Shown here one piece after another: positions 30,601 to 45,600 of a DNA stretch of 64,000 bases. Location of the stretch: NCBI GenBank assembly GCA_964575255.1, contig CAZNPZ010000008.1:1-64000 (forward strand), given 5' to 3'. The translations under genes and the position numbers were made by a program. The number at the start of each line of letters is the position of its first letter. Position 1 is the first letter of the stretch. Origin of the DNA: JAEZHK01 sp964575255 (GTDB lineage Bacteria > Bacillota > Clostridia > Christensenellales > Aristaeellaceae). Below the pieces are notes generated by a model. That model worked only from the letters and a program-made list of their open reading frames with translations, searched no databases and was not told the origin of the DNA.

Positions 30601-33600
30601 TCGGCGGCGGTCTCCGTGATCAAGCCGGAAGTACTCACCTACATCGGCACGACACCGACCGGCCACACCGCGAATCCCTCCGCGAGCGGCTCCGACGGCA
30701 GCGTGAAGGCTTCCTCCGTCAAAGTGACAAGCGATGTGTACAGCTACGCGCAGTCGTTGATTGCCGCGTTCTCCGCGGGCGATCCTTCGGTCAACGGCAA
30801 TGTGCTGCTGGTCTTCAACTTCACCGACGCCGTCGCCTCGCTGCACGGCGCGAACGTGACCGCGGACACCGTTGACATCGACGCGTACATGGATTCAACC
30901 GCCAAGTCGCTCGTGCTGGCCGGAACGGTCGGCCTGTCCACTGCGATCGGCGTGACGGTCAGCTACGTAGGCCTGCGCTCCACCAACATCGCGCAGATTG
31001 ACGGATCGGTCGTCTCCGCACACGCGGTCAACGTCTACGCCGGTAGAGCCTTGCTGGCGAACTCCGCGAAGGCGGAGGCGACGGCGGTCGCCGGGAACAT
31101 CGGCCTCGTCTCTGTCGGCCTCAACGCCGCCATCGCGGACAACAAGGCGCAGAACTTCGCGGAGATCATTGGCGGATCCATCAACGCGGATTCCGTCCTG
31201 AACGTATACGCCTACGGCAAGGCGACCGCGGAAGCCAAGGTCTTCGGCGTCTCCGTCGGCGGCATCAACGTCGCGGGCACGTTCGTACTGGCTCTCCTTC
31301 GAAGCGAGCAGAAAGCGATCATCTCCGGCGGCGATATCGATGCCGGTGCGCTGAACGTCAAATCCTATTTCAACAACGCGGCGGGCGATACCGCGAAGGC
31401 TGAGATCATGACCGGCAGCGGCGGCATCATCAGCCTGACGGCCAACATGGCGCTGGCCTATGGCCGCGCGTCCTCGATCGCCTCCGTCGCCCCGGCGTCG
31501 CTTGATGTCACAGGCAGCGCATATATTGGAAGCTACGGCTTCCAGCAGGTGTCCGCGGACATCAACAACCTCGTGGATGTTTCCTACATCGGCGCCGCGG
31601 TGATGGTCGGCCTCGCGTTCGCGCAGGGCGAATTCACCGCCTCGCTGACCGTGCCGAACGGGGCCGCGGCGGTGGACGCGACCACCGGAGCCCTGACGGT
31701 CGAAACCATCTACAACGCGAAGGCGGTCAGTCTGGTCACCCCGTCCGCAGGCGGCGTCAGCGTCAACGCAGTCGGCGCGAAGGCGAACGTCGCGGTCGCG
31801 CTGGTTTCCTCCAATGCAAGCGCCTTTATCGACGGCAGCGGCACGCTGGACGCGGACAGCGTTACAGTGCTCGCAAGGGGCGTAACATCGTCTCTCGCGG
31901 AAGTCAGGTCGCCCACGTTCCAGGCGGGCGTCGCGACGATCGCCGTCAACGCGATGCTGTCCAAACTCGCCGCGGTCCAGAAGGCCTACATCCTGGGCAC
32001 GGGCATCGTCGGCGCGGGCAGCGTCTCGGTCACTTCCGAACTCAACAAGGACAAGAGCACCGCGGCATCCTCGAAGCTGAATGCCAACGGTGGCAGCACA
32101 TCCATGGGCTTACTTGACGTCCGCGCGAATATCGCGGTCGCGCTGGCGGACTCTGAGAGTTACGCGTTCGTGACGGGCGCGGCGATCAGTTGCACAACAT
32201 TGACCGTCGTGAACGAAGCTTCTTCCATTGCGTTTGCGAAAGTGGAGCCCACGTCCTTCACCGCTTCCTACATCAGCCTGGGCCTCAACGCGCTGTTCGC
32301 CTATGCGAACGGTGACTTCCGCGCAACCATCGTGACCAGCGGCGCTTCGATGACGCCAGGCACGGTGAGCGTTTCAAACACCTACACGGCTTCATCCGAC
32401 GCCGACACCACGCAGTCCCCGGTCAGCGCGGACTTCTCTGTCATCAGCGGCAAGATCAACCTGGCTGTCGCCTTGACGGGTTCCAACGCCGAGTCCGGCA
32501 TCTTGGGCAGCACAGCCTCCATGATCGCGGACGGCATCCTGACTGCGGCGCAGCTCGCGGCGTCGGGCGTCTCCGGCATGGGCGGAGCATTGAATGCTTC
32601 CAATGTAAGCGTCACGGCGACCGGCACGGCGACGGCGACCTCGACGGTCGCGCTGACCACGCTGTCGCTGGGTTATGCTTCGGTGGGCGTCAACGTGCTG
32701 GTTTCCAAGGTGACCGCCACCCAGAACACCTTCATCAAAGGCGCAAGCATCACCGGAAGCGCCGTGACGGTTTCTTCCATTCTGAACAACAATTCGACCC
32801 CCGCGGCGCAGTCGACGCTGAAGGGAAACGCGATCAGCGTGACGCTCTACGGCGGGAAGGCCAATACGGCAACCGCCATCTCGGACGCGATCAACCACGC
32901 GTACCTGGACGATTGCGCGATCGACATCACCGGCGCGCTGTCGGTTTCCGCGACGGGCAACAGCATCGCGCTGGCGAATGTGGCGCAGGGTTCGGGCGTC
33001 GGGCTTGCGACAGTCGGCCTGACCGTGGTCTATGCCGAAGCCAGCGGCGATTACAAGGCGTACATCAATACGTCGAGCGGCAAGCTGGTCAAGGCCGGCA
33101 ACGTCACGGTCGGCCTGACCCATACGGCAAGCGCCAAAGCCACCACGACCCAGTCGGCGGGCGGTGTACAGGGCAGCCTGGTTTCCGGCGAGACCAACAC
33201 CGCCACCGCGAAGATCACCGATACTTCATCCGCGGCGATTACGGGTACAGGCAGCCTTCAGGCGAACGACGCGCTCATCGTCAGCGCGACCGGAACAGGC
33301 ATCGCACTGGCGGAGGTTGAGTCGCCCACCGTGGCGCTCTCCGGCGTCCGCGTCGTCGCCAACGTGCTGTACGCGACGCTTGGATCCGAGCAGAAGGCGT
33401 ACATCGCCACAGACAACATTAAGGCCAATACCATCTCGGTCACTTCCAACTACAACCAGAACGTCACGGACGTGGACGACGGCGGCGCGCACGCGGTGCT
33501 GCGCGGCACGGGCGTTTCCGTCACGTTTGTGAACGTCGGCTTCAGCACAGCCATCGCGACGGCGGACGCCACCAATCAGGCCTACATCTCCGGTACGGAT

Positions 33601-36600
33601 GTCTTGAGCGGCACCGGCGCGATCACGATCGGCGCGAACGGCACCAGCCTCGCGACCGCAGGGGTGGAGCAGACTTCCGGCGTCGGCTACGCTTCGTTCG
33701 GCGTCACCGTGATCGAAGCGTACGCAGACGGCTCCTTCGCGGCCTACCTCGACGCGACCGGCGCTGACATCAACGCGGCCTCCCTGACCATCACCAATAA
33801 GTATACCGCAAAGGCCGACGCGGCGACGACCCAGTCGGCCGGCAGCGTGAGCGCCTCTCTCCTCTCCGGGAAGACGAACAACGCCACGGCCAAGGTGCGG
33901 ACCATTGCGGACGCATCGGTGATTGGCAGCATCATCGCAGATGCGATCAGCGGCGCGGTGACGCTCTCGGGCGCGATGAGCGTAACAGCCACCGGCACGG
34001 CGGTCGCGCTGGCCGAAGTGCAGCAACCGTCGATCTCGCTGTCGGGCATCGCGATCACCGCGAACATCCTGAACGCGGCGCTGGAGTCCTCGCAGACGGC
34101 GCGCATCACGGACGTGAACGCCAAGGCCGGGAGCATCACGGTCACTTCCAACTACAATAAGGACGTGACGGACAGCGCGAACGGCGGCGCGAACGCGACG
34201 CTGCGGGGCACCGGCGCGGGCGCTTCTCTCAGCTTCGTCAGCGGCAGCGCCAACACCGCGACCGCGACGGCAGGCGCGAACAACAAGGCGTCCATCGACG
34301 GCGCGAACCTGCTCACCGGCACCGGCGCGGTATCGATCCTGGCAAACGGAACCAGCCTCGCGAAGGCTTCCGTGGCTCAGGCGTCGGGCGCTGGGTTCGC
34401 AAGCTTCGGCGTCACCCTGATCTACGCTTACGCGAACGGCGCGTACGCGGCCACGCTGGACGCGAGCGGTGCGATCGTCCACGCGACTTCGCTGACCATT
34501 ACGAATACCTACACCGCCAGGGCCAACGCGGAAACCGTACAGTCCGCGGGCGGCGGTGTGAGCGCCGCGGCGGGCGCGATCAAGACCAACATCGCGACCG
34601 CGAGCGTGGGTATCCTCGCGGACGCCGGGCTGATTGGCGCCGCGGTCACGGCGGGCGGCCAGACGACACTGGACGGCACTGCGTCGATCAGCGGCTCGGT
34701 CAACATCAAGACGAACGGCACGGCGTTTGCGACGGCATTGGTTCAGGATCCGCTGCTTGCGCTCTCCGGCATCAACGTCGCCGCCAACGTGCTGACCGCC
34801 GAGCTCGCCGGGATCCAGAACGCGAAGGTCTGCGATGTGAACCTCGCGTCGGGCGCGCTGAACGTCACCAGCGAGTTCAACAAGAATCAGACGACCGGCG
34901 CGAACGCGACGCTACGCGGTCCGGGCGTAAACGTCACGCTGGTTCAAGTCAACATCAATTCGGCGACCGCAACCGCCAACAACACCGCGAATGCCTCGAT
35001 CGACGGCGCGAATGTCACCTGCGGCGCGCTTACCATCGAGACCAGCGCCACTTCCTACGCGAACGCGACCGTGGCGAGCGGCGCGAGCGTAGGGTTCGCA
35101 GGCCTCGGCGTGACGGTGATCAACGCATCCGCAAACGGCAGCTTCGGCGCGTTCATCAAGGATTCCGACGTCGACGCCGGCGGGAACGTGATGGTGCACG
35201 TCACCCACACCTCCGACGCCACCGCGAAGGCCTCCCAGCCCAGCGGGGGATCAATTGAGATCACCGGCATCACCATCAATGGCAACACGGCCACGGCGAC
35301 AGCCGGAACAACCGCGAGCGCATACATCGAAAGTGGGAACGTCAAGACCACCGGAACGCTTACCGTCAAGATCGACGGTACCGCGCGGGCGGACGCGCAG
35401 ATCAGCGGCACTTCAATTTCCATCAGCGGTGTCAAGATCGGTGTCAACCTCGCGAGCGCGAACGTTACCGCGCAGCTCTTCGCGTACATCAAGCAGGCCG
35501 CGATTAAGGCGGACGATGTGTCGGTGCTTGCGAATTTCAATAAAGCCAGCGCCTCGACGGGTTCCGTGGCGAAGGTTGGCAGCAACGGCACCGGCAGCGG
35601 CGTGAGCGCCACGCTGATCGGCGGCGGCGTGAGCCGCGCGAACGCCTCGATCTCCGCAAACGTTCAGGCGTATGTGCTGGGCGCGAACATGGCAGTGTGC
35701 GATCTGAGCGTCAAGACCGACGCGAACTCCTACGCCAACGCAGACATCCTCGTTCCTTCCACCAACATCGCGCTGATCAACGCAACGCTGATCGAAACCA
35801 GCGCGAACGCAGCCGGAACCTTTACCTCCAAGGTGGACAGCACCGGCCAGAAGGACGGGGAGACCATCGGCGCGGACAGCCTGGACATCCTGACCACCTA
35901 CTATGCCACCAGCTTCGCCGCGACCGGCCCGGCGGGCGGCGTGAACGCGTCCATCGTTGATGCCACCGCCAACAAGGCGACCGCGCAGACCGGCTTGACC
36001 GCGTCCGCGCTGCTCGCGGGCAGCGGTCATGTGGACATCGCGGGCGGCGCGAGCGTCCAGGTGCAGGGCCATGCGACGGCGACGTCCCTGGGCAGGACGC
36101 ACAGGTTTACCATCTCCGGCATCAAGATCGCCGTGAACAAGACCAGCGCGCTCCTCAACCCGACTCTGCGGGCCGAGGTCAAGAACACCGGCTCGATGGA
36201 AATCGGCGGAAAACTGACCATCAACGCCGTGTTCATCAAGGATTCGGACTACGGCACCGCTTCGGCCACGACCGGCGGCGCGGGCGGCGGCACGAGCATT
36301 TCGATCTTCAGCGACAGCACGAACATTGCGCGCTCCATCACCGCCGTGATGATCTGCGCCGGAATCACGAACGATTTGACACCGCCGGTGGACAGCCTCC
36401 TGCACGCAGGCAGTGTGGACATTGACGCCGCGGCGGAGACGATATCCACCGCGTCGGCGCTGGCCGCGTATCAGGTGGCCGTTGCCACCATCGGCAACCT
36501 TGATGCCACCGCGCTCTCCTACAGCACGGTGGAAGCGTACATCAGGAACGCCGCGGTCAAGGCCGACAACAACGTCGCCGTCGATTCTTCCGCCAATGCC

Positions 36601-39600
36601 ACCGCGAACGCGACCAGCGATTCGCCGGGCGGAGTAGGCCTCGTGGTTGCCAGCAAAGCCAAGGCTCGGACGTTCATCGGCACGCCGGACAGTTCCGCAC
36701 TCAGCAATGATGAAAAGGACGGCCTTGGTGACCTGACCTGGAACACGGCGCAGACCTCCGCGGCGTACTTCGATGCCGCGACCGTCACCGCTGGCGGCCA
36801 CATCGGCATCAAAGCCTATAACACCGGGTACGCGGAATCCGAGATCAAGAGGGGGACGAGTGTCGGCCTCGCCTCGATCAGCAATTCCGTGATCCCGACC
36901 TTCGCGTACTATTCCACCCGCGCGCAGGTGCTGAACGGCAGCAAGGTCACCGCGACCGGCTCCATCTCGATCACCGCGGAGGATTATACCCGGTCCCGTT
37001 CTGTTGCGTCGGGTACGTCCATCGGCATCGGCGTCAACGCGAATGTGATGTACGGCATGAACTACCAGAGCGTCTCCAACTGGGTGGATGTCTCGAACTC
37101 CATCCTGAAGGCGGCCGAAGCGATCAACATCCTGGCCACCTCCCGCGCCTGGATGTACGCGGAGACCACGGCGAACGGCGGCGGGCTATTCAGCGGCGAT
37201 TCGCTGGATGTACGGAACACATTAAGCCGTGGGACGACGGTCAACATCAAAGACAACGCCGCCATCGAAGCCGACTACGGCGATATCAACATCAAGGCGG
37301 TTTCCGGCACCAGCGATTACATCTACGCCAAGGCCACGATCTCTTCCGGCGGCCTGGTCGCCTTCGGCACGGCGCACGCGCACACAACCGTTGGCACCAA
37401 CGCGACCGTCAACGTCCTGAGCGGCGCCACGATCACCGATACCTTCAATACCGTCCGGATCTACGCCGACGCATCGATGAAGCAACTGGAGAGCTACGTG
37501 TCCGTCAGCGCGTCCGGCCTCGGCGTGAAACCGCACTCCTACTCGAATACGTCCGTAACCATCCGGCCGCTGATCAACATCGACGGCGACACCGGCAATC
37601 GCGTGGGCATCACCGGGCGGTATCTGGAATTCCGGACGAACACCAGCAAGATCTACATCAATGACTACACCTACGCAAAAGGCAAGGCGCTGGGCGCCGA
37701 CATCGAAGCCTTTACGAACCTGTACACGTCGATCCTGGTCAGAACGTTGATTTACGACGCGGTGCTGAAGGGCTATGACGGGATCATCATGACCGCGTCT
37801 TCCGATCCCACCGGCAACAGCAGGAACGTTTACGGTCACTCCTCCGTCAACCTCCGCGCCATCGGTGACGCGTACTCCAAGGTCGACCTGGATTATGACG
37901 ACGATACCCGCGTCACCGTGGGCACCGGCGTGGATGTGTACAGCGCCGACGTCTACATTGCGGCGACCAACCCCGGCTGCAGGGCGGATTACTCGCGCGA
38001 TACGTCCGGCTTCATCTACAAGCACAAGGGCGGCAGCCAGAGCATCTCCAGCACGGCCCGAAGCTACATCGACGCCAGCGCCAAGTTCCACCTTGGCGAC
38101 GCTGCCGCGGGCATCGTGATTGACATCTCCACCCGCAACGGCGCAACGCTCGTGCGTCAGGTAGGCCTCAAGAACGAGCGGCAGAACTGGGTCGTGAGCG
38201 CGGAGAGTGTCGCCTTCGGCGACATCGTGAACAACCTGCCGGGTCGCCTGCGCGTCGTGAACTTCGTCGGCGATGTCAACTTCAAGGTGTACAACCAGGA
38301 ATGGATCCCGTCGTTCACGCTCACCAACCGCACAGACCTCGACGTGGTTTTGAAAGCCATTACGCTGCACAACATCAGCTTCGTTGGGCCGACCGTGCTC
38401 TTACCGCTGCCGAGGAGAACCAACATCACCACTTCCGACGACACCACGCCGGAGATTACCGTTGAAAGCCGCGGCAGCGGCGATGTGCGGCTGAACGGGC
38501 TGATCGCGAACCCCACCGGCTCCGTGGCCTTCCTCTGGACGGGCGAGGCCACGCACGGCGCGCTCACCAACATCGGGCCTTTGAGCACCACTGGCGGGCT
38601 TTCCAACATCGCGCCGGTCTGGGCGCACACGCTGACCATCACGGACGCCGGAAGCATCGGCACATCGTCCCAGCCTCTATACGCCTTCCTGTTCGGTCTC
38701 GGCAGTGAAGACCCGTCGCTTGCCGCCACGTCGGACGGCGTGCTCTACCTCAATGTGACGCCCGCAATCCTCCAGATGGTGTCGACCCTGCCCGCCAGCA
38801 ACGCCTATGACACCAGCGCCATCGGCTACAAACTGCAGCTGATCCGCGCGCTGGCTGGCGGCGTGAACCAGATTACGCTGAGCGAAGCGCTGAGGATCTA
38901 TCAGAAGTCCGGCACCTCCGTCATCGCCATGCCGCAGCCGGGAACACTCATGTACCTGTACGACGCGCTCGTGGGCCTCTCCGGCAGCGTGACGATCCCG
39001 AACCGTGAGGCGCTTGACCGCTACCAGGACAGCTATGATTCCATCAGCGGCGTTCACATCTATCAGCTCCCCAACGGCACCATGATTTACACCGACGAAG
39101 AGGGCAGCGTGCTGCGCATCGTTGAAGGCGGCGTGGACTTCTCCATCGCGGACTACACGTTTACGTTGGATGGTGATGGGGATGTCACCAGGATTAAACT
39201 GGCTCAGGGCGTGAGCTTCGATGTAACCGCCGGAAAGCTGAGCATCGAGGCAGGCTACAACTTCACGGCGCTGCTCTCCGCGCTGGATGGTTCCTGGATC
39301 ATGAACCACCTGGGCACCGGAACCAACCAGTTCACATTCCTCTACGGGTACGACAGTTCGACTGGCGCGGCGCTGGAATCCGGTCTCAGCCTGTGGAAGA
39401 CGGTCGGCTCGCTCAACTACTACTTCCTGACCAGCGACTATATCAGCGCGGCCAAGATCAACGACGAGTCGCAGGGCGCGTACATGCTCACGTACAACAC
39501 ATCGAGCCATGTGCTGTCCGCCTACTTCATTTCGCAGGAAGATGAGCTGAACGGGAATGCAGTTTCGGATTACCTTGTCTATTTCAAGTGGGATAGCGAT

Positions 39601-42600
39601 GACGATGATTATGCAGTATTTGATATTACCGGGCTGAACGGGTATAACAAGGATGCGCCGCCGTACTACGGCCTGCCGACCTGGTGCGCCCCTCTGAACG
39701 GAACGTACATGGTCGACGATGCCTACAAATACTACGACTACTCGTCGCTTATCCTCCCGTTCTTTGGGCTTTCGAGCGATGTCCGGCTTGCGTACAACCT
39801 GACTTCGGGCTCGGTGAGCATTCAGTATCTGCTGTTCAATGGCATTTATTACTACTGGAACACGGATCAGACCTGCGCGACGGTTAACGGTACCTATGTC
39901 GTGTCTGCCGGGACGTACAACGGGGTAACACTTGGCCAGGACTACTTCTTCACGGTGGATACCGGGAAGGAAACCGATTATGAAGAAGTGGTGTCCCACT
40001 ATGTGGATGGAGATGGAAAGAACTGGTATCGTTACAACAATATTGGGCTGGACTCCTATACGCCGTCGATTACCTACGCGATCGCCAAGCCCGCGTCGCT
40101 GACCATCGGCTACGCGGAAGGCGACGATTACCTCCAGATCGGGCTTGACGGCGAGAGCAGCGACACGACCGGCGGCGGGGATGTCACGCTGATCGGCGCG
40201 ATTTCGGATATTCCGATCAACGGCACGACGCTGCCCAACAACCGCCGGAAGAACGGCAAGGGCTACCGGATCACCTCGTCGCTGTACGTGCATGAGGACG
40301 GAACCGCCGTGATGTTCAAGACGGTTTCCGAGACCGATCACAACATCCTGATGTCCGGAACGGTGGCGGCGTTCGCGGCGACGTTTAACGGAACGGTCTA
40401 CAATTCCGAAACGCTGAACGCGTCCAACCTGGTCAACACCCTGCACTCCGCGTCGTTCTTGCCGACGATTGAGATCAAGCAGATCAACGACTCGACCGGA
40501 GCCGCGCAGCAGGTCATGTTGGAGAGCCTGACCGGTGACGATACCGGCAGCGTTGCCACCGACATCCTCGGCCGATACTACGTCAAGAACTCCAGCGGCG
40601 TCTGGACGCTGGTTGCCGCAAATCTGGTTACGACCAGCACGCGAACCCTCCAGAACGTGGTGATCAACGACGTCACCGGCGAGACCGCGACCTGCATCGA
40701 AACCACCGTGCACGTCTCCACGTATCTGACCATCGTGACCACGGTGGTCGCGTCGGGCGACGAGGCCGGCCAGATTGTGGACATCGTGTACACGCTGTCC
40801 GACGGGACGACGGTCAGCAGGAACGGCAATGTAGTCGTGCCCAACGCGGCAAGCGGAAAACAGGCGTCCACGCTCGTCGCCGACACGGATTACATGGTGG
40901 GCCACATTCAGGGTACCGATGTGATCATCAAGATGACCGATCCCAAGGGCTCGATCCTGGACGGCAGAACCGACCCGGCGCTGCCCAACATCGTAGCAAA
41001 CGGCTACCTTGCCTTCATCACGCAGTCGTCCGGTTCGGTTGGCACGCACCTCAAACCGCTTGAAATCGTGGTAGACGGCCAGGTGAAGTTCAGGGATCTC
41101 TCCGAACCCAACCGGAAGGTGCTCGCGACCGATACCTACGTGAAGGCGATCAGCGGGAACCTCACATTTGAACCCGGCACACGCGTGGAAGGCGTGACGC
41201 TGGAGGCGGAAGCAGTGAACGGCGGCGTCCACTTCACCGACTTCACGGCAGCGGATTCCTCCAGCAGCAAGCGCTCGACGGTGTCGCTGCGCGCTTTGGC
41301 GAACATCACGGGAATCGAGCGGCTGGATGTGGACAACAGCGCCGTGACGCTGACTGCCCTGGGCAACATTACCATGCCGGTGCTAACCGGCGTGGACAGC
41401 GCGGCCATTGTGATGAACGCGGGCGGAGACATCGCGATCATCGCGGCGAGCGGCCTCAGCGCGAGTCTGAACAACAGCGCCTGGAGCGCCACCGCTCAGA
41501 ACATCACGCTGGGCACGGTGCGCGGCGCGGCGGCTTCCGAATTGACGCTGGACGCGGGCGAGAACATCGTAACGGATGATGTGACGCTTGCTGCGAGCAC
41601 GCTGAACGCGACCGCCGACGGCNNNNNNNNNNNNNNNNNNNNNNNNNNNNNNNNNNNNNNNNNNNNNNNNNNNNNNNNNNNNNNNNNNNNNNNNNNNNNN
41701 NNNNNNNNNNNNNNNNNNNNNNTCGTGAACGAAAGCGCCGCTTCCGGCATGACGCTGGACGCGGGCGAGAACATCACGACCGGCAACGTGACGCTTGTTG
41801 CGAGCACGCTGAACGCGACCGCGCACGACGGCAGCATTACGCTGGGCGTCGTGATCGAAGGCTCGAAGTCGAACGCGACGCTTGAGGCTGGCGCGAACAT
41901 CACCGCAGGCAACACCACGCTGGACAACAGCGAATTGAAGGCCACCGCGCACAGCGGCGACATCGATCTGGGCTATGTATCCCTGACCGGACAGCCGACC
42001 GCTTCGGATCATTCGAAGGCCACACTGAACGCGGGCGGCGACATCAGCGCGGACTGGATTGCGTTGACGCGCAGTATGCTGGACGCTACGGCGGGCGGCG
42101 CGATTGACGCGGACGACATCACTGTCGTCACAAGTTCGACGCTGACATTCGACGCGGGCGGCTTCATCCACTTCCCGACGCTGACCGCGATCGCCAGCAC
42201 CGTCAAGATGGACGCTGATGGCAAGATCGCATTCAACCTTGCGGATCTTTCAGGCAGCACGGTCTGGATGGCGACGCATGACGATCTGAGCGACGCTACG
42301 CCAGGAGATATCACCTTCTCAATCATCGAGGGTGTCGACACCGACCTTGACCTGATCGCGGACGGCGGCGGCATCTATACCGATTACGACTGGGGCTACC
42401 TGTACCTGCGCGGAAACAGCGACATTACCCTGTCCGCGAGGGACGACATCGGCCTGAAGAACCGTCGGCTGATCGTGGACATTCCGGCCGCGATGACGCT
42501 CAAGGTGCTGGTGGTCGACAACTACTTTATTGACGCCGTCGAACTTGTCGGCAACAGGTTCCTGCGCGCGCGGCCAGTGCTGGACATCCGCAACGGGCGA

Positions 42601-45600
42601 GACGAGGGCGGCGCCAGCCGGACGGGCGACTATCTGGGCGACGGCGGGTTCGACGAGTTGTACCCGATCCTCGCGGCGCAGACTCCGAAAGAGCTGGCCG
42701 CATGGCTCGCGACCAGAACTGGCAGGGACGATTGGGGCGCCATCCTCACCGAACAGGCGCTCAGCGCGCTGATCCAGACCGGGGACATCGCAAAGAACGC
42801 GCTCAAGGCGCTATTGGTAAACGGCACCTTCAAGAACAAAGACCTGAACGCGGCGTATGCCGCGGGGCAGTACGACCTGCTGGCTTCGATGCTGAGGACG
42901 GTTCTTAACGTCACGCCGCCCGACCCGACCGTGAAGCCGTCAACGGCGGTCAAGTACGTCGGCGACGCGCAGGCGCTTACATGGCTTGCGGCCGCGATCA
43001 AAGCGGGCGTCGCAACCGATCTTGAAGACATCCTGCACGGCAGCATGACGCTTGACGACCTTACGGCGCTTATGGACGCCGCCTGGACGCAGGCGGACTA
43101 CGCAGGCCACCTGGACACCGAGCCGGATGATCCCGACGCCCGCGCGTTCACGATGCACATCGGCGAATCGTTCGGCGAAGGTCATGTCTGGAACGAAGGC
43201 GACATTACCATCGTTCAGGAGCGTGGCAACCTGACGGCTGCGGACATCCATTCCGACCGAGGCGATATCACAATCACCACGCAGGGCGGTAGCATCCTGG
43301 GCGCGGATTCCGGTGTGGCCAATGTGCGCGGCACCCACATCGTGCTCTCCGCTTCCGGTTCGATCGGAAGCGTGCTCCGCCCCGTGACCACCGAGCAGCA
43401 GAACAACCGCCCGACGCTGGTGGGCAACATCGTCAATCCGCCGCTGGACGAAGACGGCAATCTCACGGTGGATCCGGACGGCGAATACGTGTTCACGTTA
43501 TCGCAGCAGCCGCTCTTGGACGAACTGGGTCAGCCGGTGCTGGACGAACTCCTGCAGCCGGTACTCCAGTGGACGCTCTACGTCAAGGTCGACTACGACT
43601 GGCTGCGTGTGGAGTACCTGGACGAGGCCACGCGGATGGACGCGACTGCGGGTGGCGACCTGTTCGTAAACGAACTGCACGGCGATATGGGCATCGGCAT
43701 CCTGAAGGCAGGCGGCGATGTCGGCCTCAGCGCGCCGGGCAGCATCCTCGACGTGCGCGCGGAGGATGAGACGCAGCCCAACTTAAGCGCCGGCGGCGAC
43801 GCGAAGTTTACTTCCGAAACCGGTACAATCGGGCTGAACGACGATTACATCGATGTCGACGTGGACGGCGTGATCACGGCGGAAGCGTACGGAGACATCA
43901 ACTTCAATGACTTCGACGACCTGATCCTGATCGCGGACAGCGCGCATGGACAGGTGAACGCCGATGCAGTCAACGACCTGACGCTATCGAACACCGTCGG
44001 TAATCTGATCATCGGGCCGATCTACGCCGGTGGCGACATCGATATCACCGCGCAGGGCAGCATCCTGCCGGGCGACAGGCTGGGCCGCGATGCGCAGGTG
44101 AAGGGCCACAGCATCGCGATGACCGCACTGAACGGCACCGTTGGTACCAGGGAAGCGCCGATGGACGTCGATACCGACGCCGACAACGGCGGCACGCTGT
44201 CCATCACGGCGGCATCCACGGTGTACGTGCGAGAGCTGACCGGCGACGTACTGCTCAAGAAACTTCGCTCCTGCGCGAACGCCACGCTGATCGTGCCCGA
44301 CAACCTCATCGACGCGAACGCGCCCGTCTGGGACGCGGCCATGCAGCAGTACCTGAAGACCTATCGCGACTACAGCGCGTACACGGTGGCATCGACCTTC
44401 GCGCAGGTGCTCAGGGCGTACGCGAACGAGATCAAGGCGGTGCTGGATGCGATCAATAAGAAGGTCGACGCCATCGAGACAGCGCTGACCGGCCTCGCCA
44501 CCACCATGGACGGCCTGCAGGATCAGATCGACATCCTGACCGGGGATCCCGCGCAGAAGGCGCTTCTGAAGAAGCTGGAGAAAAAGATGGCCGAGCTTCA
44601 AAAGCAGGCGGACGCGCTGACCAGGAAGCTCAACACCGCCCTGGCCAAACAGGGTGCGGTGCAGGATGCCTACGACGATGCGGACGCCGACGCGACGGAC
44701 GCCGAGTACACGGCGGATCTCCTGTTCTCCGTCGCGAAGACCAGCGCGGCTGAGACGAAGCAGTTGATCGCGGACGCGTTGGGCCACAACACCATCGATG
44801 TGGACGGCAACCTGTCCATCGTGGCGGGCGGCAGCGTCGGAGAAACCGGGCATGCGGTTTCGATGCTCGTCGACGGCGTCGTGACCATCGACCAGGGCGA
44901 CAACCCGTCGGACGAACTAGCCATCGCCAGCGGTGGAGACATCACGCTGTCCGGGATTGACGCCAGCGGCAACGTGACCATCATCGCGCTTGGCAACATC
45001 CGGATGCAACCCGGCAAGATCCTGAAGGCGCAGGTGGCGACACTGGTCGCGCTGGGGAACCCGCCGACAATGCCCGGCGTCGTGACGCTGGGGTCTGCCG
45101 CACCAACACCCCTTGCCGGTGACGTCGGCGCGAAGAAGAACCCGATTACCGTCATGGTCGATGAACTCACCGCCGCGGGCAACAACGTATACATCCGCAG
45201 CCTGAAGCCGCTGACCATTGATGCGATCATCGCGGCCAATCTTGCAAGCATCGTGGCGGACGGGAACGTCCGGGGTGTTGAGCGGGCGGACGGCGACGAC
45301 AACGCGCACATCACCGCGGGTACGGTGGTGCTGGACGCGGACGGCGGCATCGGCACGAAGTCCAATCCGCTCATCATCAACGTGGACGCACTGAAGCTGA
45401 CCGGCAGCAATGTGACGCTCAGCAGCATCTCGGATATGCTGGAAGTCAGCGAACTGAGCGGCAACCGAGTGACCATCTACGCGCTGGGCAACCTCCTGGG
45501 CGGCATCCTGTACGCCGACAGACTCAAGATCGACGCTTATGGGTCGGTTTGGATGAAGTACGATCCGCTGCTTATCTGGGTGCCCGGCACTGTGGACATC

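Noticed and set aside
38677..41232. Long minus-strand frame (851 codons) inside the giant gene, and similar ones at 19957-22308 and 27016-28173
   Set aside because: Antisense shadows: composition biased to Arg/Asp/Val/Gly/His, no family motifs, no ribosome binding sites, and they follow the codon phase of the plus-strand gene.
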